Below, piece by piece: positions 59,627 to 64,000 of a DNA stretch of 64,000 bases. Where the stretch lies: positions 930,001-994,000 of the forward strand of contig OY969087.1 in the NCBI GenBank assembly GCA_963697525.1, in the 5' to 3' direction. The translations under genes were made by a program, and so were the position numbers. Source of the DNA: Bradymonas sp963697525. GTDB lineage: Bacteria; Myxococcota_A; Bradymonadia; Bradymonadales; Bradymonadaceae. Numbering within the stretch: position 1 is the stretch's first letter; every line of letters starts with the position of its first letter. The notes under the pieces are model-generated. The model saw only the letters and a list, made by a program, of their open reading frames with translations, made no database searches and had not been told where the DNA came from.

Positions 59627-60360
59627 AGATCGATGCGTCGTTGGACCTCGTCGGTATAGTCCTCGGCGTTCTTGTAGATGTAAAGCGGCGGGCGCACCTT
59701 CAGGTCGGGCGCGCCCCCCCGACGAAGGACCGACTCGACCAGGTAGGCGTCGGTGTCGGCGCGCGAGTGGAAGAAGCGCATGGATTCGAAGGCGAGGTCG
59801 GTGGCGTCGGCGGCGGCGATGAGGTCGGCTAGCCGGATGGGCGGCAAGATGATCTTGAGCCGGCCGCGCTGCTCGAGCACATAGCAGGCCGCGTCGACAA
59901 AATCGGCCAGGCCGCCGTGCAGCTCGTGGCGCGCGGCCGCGCGCTGGGCGTTGGCGCTGGGCCGGCGCGCCCCTTTTCGAAAATAGGGCGGGTTGCACAC
60001 CACCAACTCGGCCGAATGCGGCTCGAGGTGCTCGCGGTATTCGCGCACGTCGGCCTGCACAGCGCTCACGCGCTCGTCGAGATCGTTGAGCTCGATATTG
60101 CGGTGCAGCAAGTCGAATAGCGAGGTCTGGCGCTCGACGCCGAGCACCTGCGCGCCGGGGTATTGCCACGCGATGCAAAGCGAGACCACGCCGTGGGCCG
60201 CGCCCAATTCGACCACGCTGGGCGCCTCGCCCATCTCGGGGAGGTCGGTGGCCAGCAGCAGCGCGTCCAGCCCGAACCGGTAGCCGCGCTTGTGCTGGAG
60301 GATGGTCAGTGCCCCCTGGCCCACGCGGTCGCGGGTGATTTGGTTGGTGTTCTCAGACAT
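59611..60360 (-). CDS. NPPY-type SAM-dependent methyltransferase (TrmN6-like)
   Basis: A 249-residue class I methyltransferase. It has the SAM motif VVELGAAHGVVSL near residue 47, the acidic GVERQTSLF near 72 and the catalytic VVCNPPYFRKG near 120 that marks N6-adenine or N5-glutamine methyltransferases. The closest known group is tRNA1(Val) adenine-37-N6-methyltransferase (YfiC/TrmN6). The ATG at 60358-60360 is preferred over the longer frame to 60393. The C-terminal codons run into an octamer repeat that supplies the stop. Confidence 0.82.
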   Translation of the reverse strand: MSENTNQITRDRVGQGALTILQHKRGYRFGLDALLLATDLPEMGEAPSVVELGAAHGVVSLCIAWQYPGAQVLGVERQTSLFDLLHRNIELNDLDERVSAVQADVREYREHLEPHSAELVVCNPPYFRKGARRPSANAQRAAARHELHGGLADFVDAACYVLEQRGRLKIILPPIRLADLIAAADATDLAFESMRFFHSRADTDAYLVESVLRRGGAPDLKVRPPLYIYKNAEDYTDEVQRRIDLGVIE

Positions 60361-60635
60361 AAAGAAACGTTCACTAAGAGTAAAAAAGTTCAATACTGTT
60401 GAAATATTTAGCCGCGCCCTACAGAATAGGAGGGGCTGCTGCGAACTTTCGACGTGGGATCATACCTTTACGCGCGCATCCGTGCATGAGACTCTTATCG
60501 TGCGGAAGTTATTGAAGCCAGCCAGTTTACGGTGTTTAATTGTTTGCGGCACCAGCCCTTGAGGCACGAGAGGCAACTTCTTGAGATCACGCCGCGTCGA
60601 CGTAGGCGCGGTACCCATGGCTCTGGCAGTTGGTA

Positions 60636-63506
60636 ATGACCGAATCAGACGGTGGTCCTAGTCGAGAGGATCCCGGGGGAGTTTCCAGCGCCACGATCGT
60701 ATTCGGCTATGCCGTAGCGGCGATCGTGTGGATCAGCGGCACGCAATTTGTGGTGGATGCGTGGGTCGATCCCACGGAGCGGTCCGCGCTGACCGACATG
60801 CTGCCGGAAGTGGGCTTTGTGTTGATCACCGCGGTGGTGCTGTTCTTCTTGGTGCGCCGCCACCGCGTGGCCCTGGAGAAGTGGCAGGCGCGTCTGGAGG
60901 ACCAGGAGCGCCAACTCGAGGGCATCGTCGAGACGATCGCCAACGGCGTGATCATCGTCGATCTCGACGACCGCATCCTGCAGGTCAATCAGGCGTTTAC
61001 CGAGCTATTCGGCTACACGATGGAGGAGGTGTGCGGGCGGACCACCGACTTTTTGGCGGTCGCCGGCCAGCCCTCGGAGTTGCAGCCGGTCGAGGTCTTG
61101 ACGCAGGCCAAACAGACCGGCCTGTGGTGCGGTGAGGTGTTGCGGCGCACCAAGGACGGCAACTCGATGCCGGTGCGCTTGAGCGTCGCCCCCATCCACA
61201 ACGAGCGCGGCGAGGTGGTCGCCTATGTGGGCGATTATCAAGATCTGCGCGCCGTCGAGGAAGCCCGCGAGCACGTCGAGGGCATCGGCGGGGTCATCGA
61301 AAGCCTGTCCCAGGAGATGGACCTCGAGAAGTTGGGCCGGCGCGCGGTCAACGCGGCGCTGATGCTCACCGGGGCCGATCTGGGCGGCGTGGCGCTGCTC
61401 GACGAAGGCGGAATGGCTGCCTACCACTGGGCGGTGGGCTTCCCGCCCGACGAGTTTTCCGGCCTGATCGAGCCCTTCGAGCCCACCTGCGGCATGACCA
61501 GCATGGTGCTCACCGAGCATACGCCGATCATCGTCGACGATTATGCCAGTATCGACGCGCCGTCGGACGCCTTTCGCGACGCCGGTCTTCTCAGCGGCTT
61601 GTCGTGTCCGGTGATGGTCGCCGGCGATTGCGTGGGCGTGCTCAGCCTGGCCTCGCTGGATCAAGCTGGGGCCTTCGAGCAGCGCCACATCCCGCTGGCC
61701 GAAGCCATCGCTCGCCAGATCGGCGTGGCCCTGCAGCGCCAGCAACTCTTCGACGAGATCCGCGCCTCCGAGCAGCGCTTTCGCCAGTTGGTCGAGACGG
61801 TGCCCGACATCATGTACCTGGCGTCGTTTCCCGACTTCCACGTGCGCTACGTCAGCCCGGTGGTCGAGAATCTGATCGGCTTTGCGCCCGAGCATTGCGT
61901 CGACGACGGGATGTTGTGGTGGAAGCAGATGGAGCCGTCGGACCGCAAGCGCGTCCAGGAGCAGGTATTCGCCCAGCTCGAAGAGAGCGACGAATACGTC
62001 GCCGAGTTCCGCTTGTGGCACGCCAACGGCCGCCAGAAGCTGTGGTTCGAAGACCGTGGGCACCTGCAGCGCGACGAGAACGGCGATCCCATCGCCGTGG
62101 CCGGTGTGCTGGTGGACGTCACCGAGCGCAAGCGCGCCGAGGAGCGACTGGAGTACGTCGCCTACTACGACACGATGACCGGGCTGCCTAACCGCAACCG
62201 CTTCCTCGAGGAGCTCGGCGAGCTGCTCGCCGCCGAGGACGCCAAGCCGGGCGCGCTGTTGTACGTCGACGTCGACCGCTTCCACCTGGTCAACGATATC
62301 CTCGGCCACGAGGCCGGCGACGAGCTGATCATCGAGGTCGCCGAGCGGCTGCGTGAGGTCTTCGGCGACGACACGCTGGTGGCCCGGCCCAACGCCGACG
62401 AGTATCTCATCTATTTGGACGCCATCGCCGACGCCGACGCCGACGAGGCCGCCCAGAACGCGGCCGCCAGCGCGCTGGCGGACACGCTGCTAGCGGCGAT
62501 GAAGGCGCCGGTGACCTTGCTCGGCCAAGAGTCCTACGTGACGGTGAGCGTGGGGATCAGCCTGTATCCCAACGACACCGACGAGGCCGACACGTTGATC
62601 AAGCACGCGCACCGCGCGCTCAACCGCTCCAAGGAACGCAGCCGCAGCGGCTACTGCTTCTATGCCGGTGAGCTCGCCCAGCGCCAGCAGCAACTGCTGT
62701 CGCTGAACACCCGCTTGCACCGGGCGCTGGAGCGCGAGGAGTTCCAGGTCTACTACCAGCCCATCGTCGACTTGCAGAAGGGGCTGTTGGTGGGTGTGGA
62801 GGCGCTGTTGCGCTGGAAGTCGCCCGAAAAGGGCATGATCTCGCCGGGGGTGTTCATTCCGGTCGCCGAGGAGACCGGGCTGATCGTGCCCATCGGCGAC
62901 TGGGTCATCGACGAGGTCTGCCGCCAGTTGAGAGAGTGGCAGCAAAAGGACATGGTGCTGTACTCGGCGATCAACCTGTCCGCTCGCCAATTGTGGCGAG
63001 ACGACACCATCGACAAGATCACCGACGCCATCAGCCGCCATGGCATCTCGCCGGACGCCGTGGAGTTCGAGATCACCGAGAGCGCCACGATGATGGAGCC
63101 GGCGAGCATCTCCAAGATCATGGACGAGATGCACGCGCGCGGCCTCAAGATCTCCATCGATGACTTCGGCACCGGCTACTCCTCGCTCGAGCGCCTCAAG
63201 CATATGCCGGTGCGCACCCTCAAGATCGACCGCTCGTTCGTCGACGGCGTGCCCAGCAGCGAGCGCGACTGCAACATCGTGACCACGGTCATCCAACTGG
63301 CGAGCAACTTCCGGATGCATTCGTTGGCCGAGGGCATCGAGACCGTCGAGCAGTGGCAATTCCTCAAGCAGCTCGGCTGCCCCTACGGGCAGGGCTTTTA
63401 CTTCAGCCGGCCGGTCCCGGCCGCCGAGATCGAGCAGATGTTCCGCCAGAAAAAGCGGTGGCTCATCGACCAGCCCGACGACACGCCCAAGGAAGTCGTC
63501 TCCTGA
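60636..63506 (+). CDS. PAS-GAF-PAS-GGDEF-EAL cyclic-di-GMP protein
   Basis: A 956-residue sensor protein. Two membrane segments (about 18-40 and 55-75) precede PAS 1 (about 88-205), GAF (about 225-375), PAS 2 (about 380-505), GGDEF (about 510-680) and EAL (about 695-940). The GGDEF site reads RPNADEY, so it has lost the Gly-Gly-Asp-Glu-Phe signature and is probably not a cyclase. The EAL site is intact (VEALLRW, E722) with DDFGTGYSS, IDRSFVDG and AEGIET, so c-di-GMP phosphodiesterase activity is likely. The degenerate GGDEF may bind GTP and act as a sensor. The ATG at 60636 is preferred over TTG 60630. Confidence 0.93.
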   Translation: MTESDGGPSREDPGGVSSATIVFGYAVAAIVWISGTQFVVDAWVDPTERSALTDMLPEVGFVLITAVVLFFLVRRHRVALEKWQARLEDQERQLEGIVETIANGVIIVDLDDRILQVNQAFTELFGYTMEEVCGRTTDFLAVAGQPSELQPVEVLTQAKQTGLWCGEVLRRTKDGNSMPVRLSVAPIHNERGEVVAYVGDYQDLRAVEEAREHVEGIGGVIESLSQEMDLEKLGRRAVNAALMLTGADLGGVALLDEGGMAAYHWAVGFPPDEFSGLIEPFEPTCGMTSMVLTEHTPIIVDDYASIDAPSDAFRDAGLLSGLSCPVMVAGDCVGVLSLASLDQAGAFEQRHIPLAEAIARQIGVALQRQQLFDEIRASEQRFRQLVETVPDIMYLASFPDFHVRYVSPVVENLIGFAPEHCVDDGMLWWKQMEPSDRKRVQEQVFAQLEESDEYVAEFRLWHANGRQKLWFEDRGHLQRDENGDPIAVAGVLVDVTERKRAEERLEYVAYYDTMTGLPNRNRFLEELGELLAAEDAKPGALLYVDVDRFHLVNDILGHEAGDELIIEVAERLREVFGDDTLVARPNADEYLIYLDAIADADADEAAQNAAASALADTLLAAMKAPVTLLGQESYVTVSVGISLYPNDTDEADTLIKHAHRALNRSKERSRSGYCFYAGELAQRQQQLLSLNTRLHRALEREEFQVYYQPIVDLQKGLLVGVEALLRWKSPEKGMISPGVFIPVAEETGLIVPIGDWVIDEVCRQLREWQQKDMVLYSAINLSARQLWRDDTIDKITDAISRHGISPDAVEFEITESATMMEPASISKIMDEMHARGLKISIDDFGTGYSSLERLKHMPVRTLKIDRSFVDGVPSSERDCNIVTTVIQLASNFRMHSLAEGIETVEQWQFLKQLGCPYGQGFYFSRPVPAAEIEQMFRQKKRWLIDQPDDTPKEVVS

Positions 63507-63519
63507 CACCGCGCACCCC

Positions 63520-64000
63520 TCATTTGCGCTGGTCTTTCTGCACCAGATTCTGCAGGCGCTGGCGAAGCTCGGGGCTTTTGTCGAGCAGCGAGCGGATGGC
63601 CAGGTAGCGATCGAGCGACATCGGCGAATTGCCAATCATCTGCTTTTCACGCGACGTCAGCGGGGCCGGCGCGGCCGGGCCACCGCCGACATTGCCCGTG
63701 GGTTGGTTTTGCTTTTGGGTCTTCGCGCGCGCTTTTTGGATCTGGGTATGCAGTTGGGCGAAGACGGCGAGTTCCTTGTCGCTGACATCGTTGGGCTGGA
63801 GCGAGCCGGGCGAGCTGCTGGGCTGGTTTGGCTGGCTGTGCCGGTTCGGGTCGCCGAAGATATTGAAGTTCTGTTGGGTCTGGTCGGACAAATGCTTGCC
63901 CGTGGTACGGCCGCCGGGCGACGCCGGGTGGCTCTTCTCCCACTTCGAGCTCTGATGGCTCTGGTCGTAGGCGTGCTCGCCGGCGTCGCAGCCGACGTCC
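63520..64000 (-). CDS. Gln/Pro-rich hypothetical protein, cut by the right edge
   Basis: An open minus-strand frame that continues past the right end of the window. The visible part, read from the edge, is DVGCDAGEHAYDQSHQSSKW and onward, through TTGKHLSDQTQQNFNIFGDP, to a C-terminal helical part (REKQMIGNSPMSLDRYLAIRS). It is rich in Gln, Asn, Pro and Ser, probably disordered before a short helical end. There is no family I recognise. A TTG at 63889-63891 could be an internal start, but the frame is open above it without a break. It is convergent to the EAL gene. Confidence 0.6.
   Translation of the reverse strand, partial: DVGCDAGEHAYDQSHQSSKWEKSHPASPGGRTTGKHLSDQTQQNFNIFGDPNRHSQPNQPSSSPGSLQPNDVSDKELAVFAQLHTQIQKARAKTQKQNQPTGNVGGGPAAPAPLTSREKQMIGNSPMSLDRYLAIRSLLDKSPELRQRLQNLVQKDQRK

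Noticed and set aside
1..64000. tRNA, rRNA, prophage, integrase or transposase
   Set aside because: I looked for tRNA-like TTCGAATCC loops, conserved rRNA runs and integrase or transposase motifs and saw none, though without a search tool a small RNA could be missed.

Overview
This is a GC-rich (by eye about 65%) bacterial chromosome segment with dense genes on both strands, short intergenic gaps and no rRNA, tRNA, prophage or CRISPR array that I could see. Gene content suggests a Gram-negative, probably predatory or marine delta-type bacterium. The clues are many lipoproteins with LxGC lipoboxes, OmpA proteins with thrombospondin type-3 calcium repeats, collagen-like Gly-X-Y tracts, FHA and GspE-N-like domains and very Asp/Glu-rich proteins. 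Myxococcota, perhaps Bradymonadales, is my inference; nothing in the window proves it.

Layout. 0-7 kb: dihydrolipoamide dehydrogenase, small housekeeping genes (gamma-glutamylcyclotransferase, PA2169-like bundle, DUF962, HD hydrolase) and a TetR gene divergent from a translationally coupled acyl-CoA dehydrogenase/phosphotransferase pair, which resembles a split ACAD11 (4-hydroxyacid catabolism). 7-16 kb: YfbK-like von Willebrand lipoprotein, ComB-like phosphatase, LOG-family protein, receiver-only response regulator, a large NTPase with HTH-like C-terminus, a PECR-like SDR and an AIFM3-like Rieske/flavin reductase. 16-20 kb: an apparent Fur-controlled iron operon (two identical Fur-type palindromes, outer-membrane porin, imelysin lipoprotein, DUF1111 di-heme protein). 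20-27 kb: aconitase, DsbD, RNase PH, N-acetylmuramoyl-L-alanine amidase. 27-37 kb: envelope proteins (beta-barrel with collagen-like tracts, OmpA/TSP3, DUF4398), a SMI1/KNR4 protein, a GspE-N/HEAT protein and a 5'-nucleotidase-like beta-barrel fusion. 37-38 kb: a 1.2-kb nested repeat array. 38-42.5 kb: PEP-utilising kinase (rifampin-phosphotransferase-like), cutA and two TetR genes. 42.7-45.5 kb: a candidate replication-origin-like region, dnaN and recF. 45.5-50.5 kb: rlmD, a LuxE/LuxC fatty-acid-reductase pair, a Nudix hydrolase. 50.5-64 kb: OmpA protein, YcbB-type L,D-transpeptidase, tlyA, an unknown lipoprotein, an RHH-like/FHA protein, a degenerate MBL protein, a NPPY methyltransferase, a PAS-GAF-PAS-GGDEF-EAL protein and a protein cut by the right edge.

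Two themes stand out. First, the intergenic space is full of palindromic or short-period repeats of at least seven designs: heptad hairpins, a ~239-bp palindrome in two copies, a 212-bp element with 22-bp perfect terminal inverted repeats, a 169-bp element with 21-bp terminal inverted repeats, a ~226-bp palindrome amplified into an array and also present beside dnaN, GCGCGC hairpins, and GGGGTCCA-type octamers, one of which is translated inside the LuxE gene. Second, four genes show a single-base frame break; one lies in a G7 run, the other three are each fixed by removing one base. These could be assembly errors or real lesions, and raw reads would decide.
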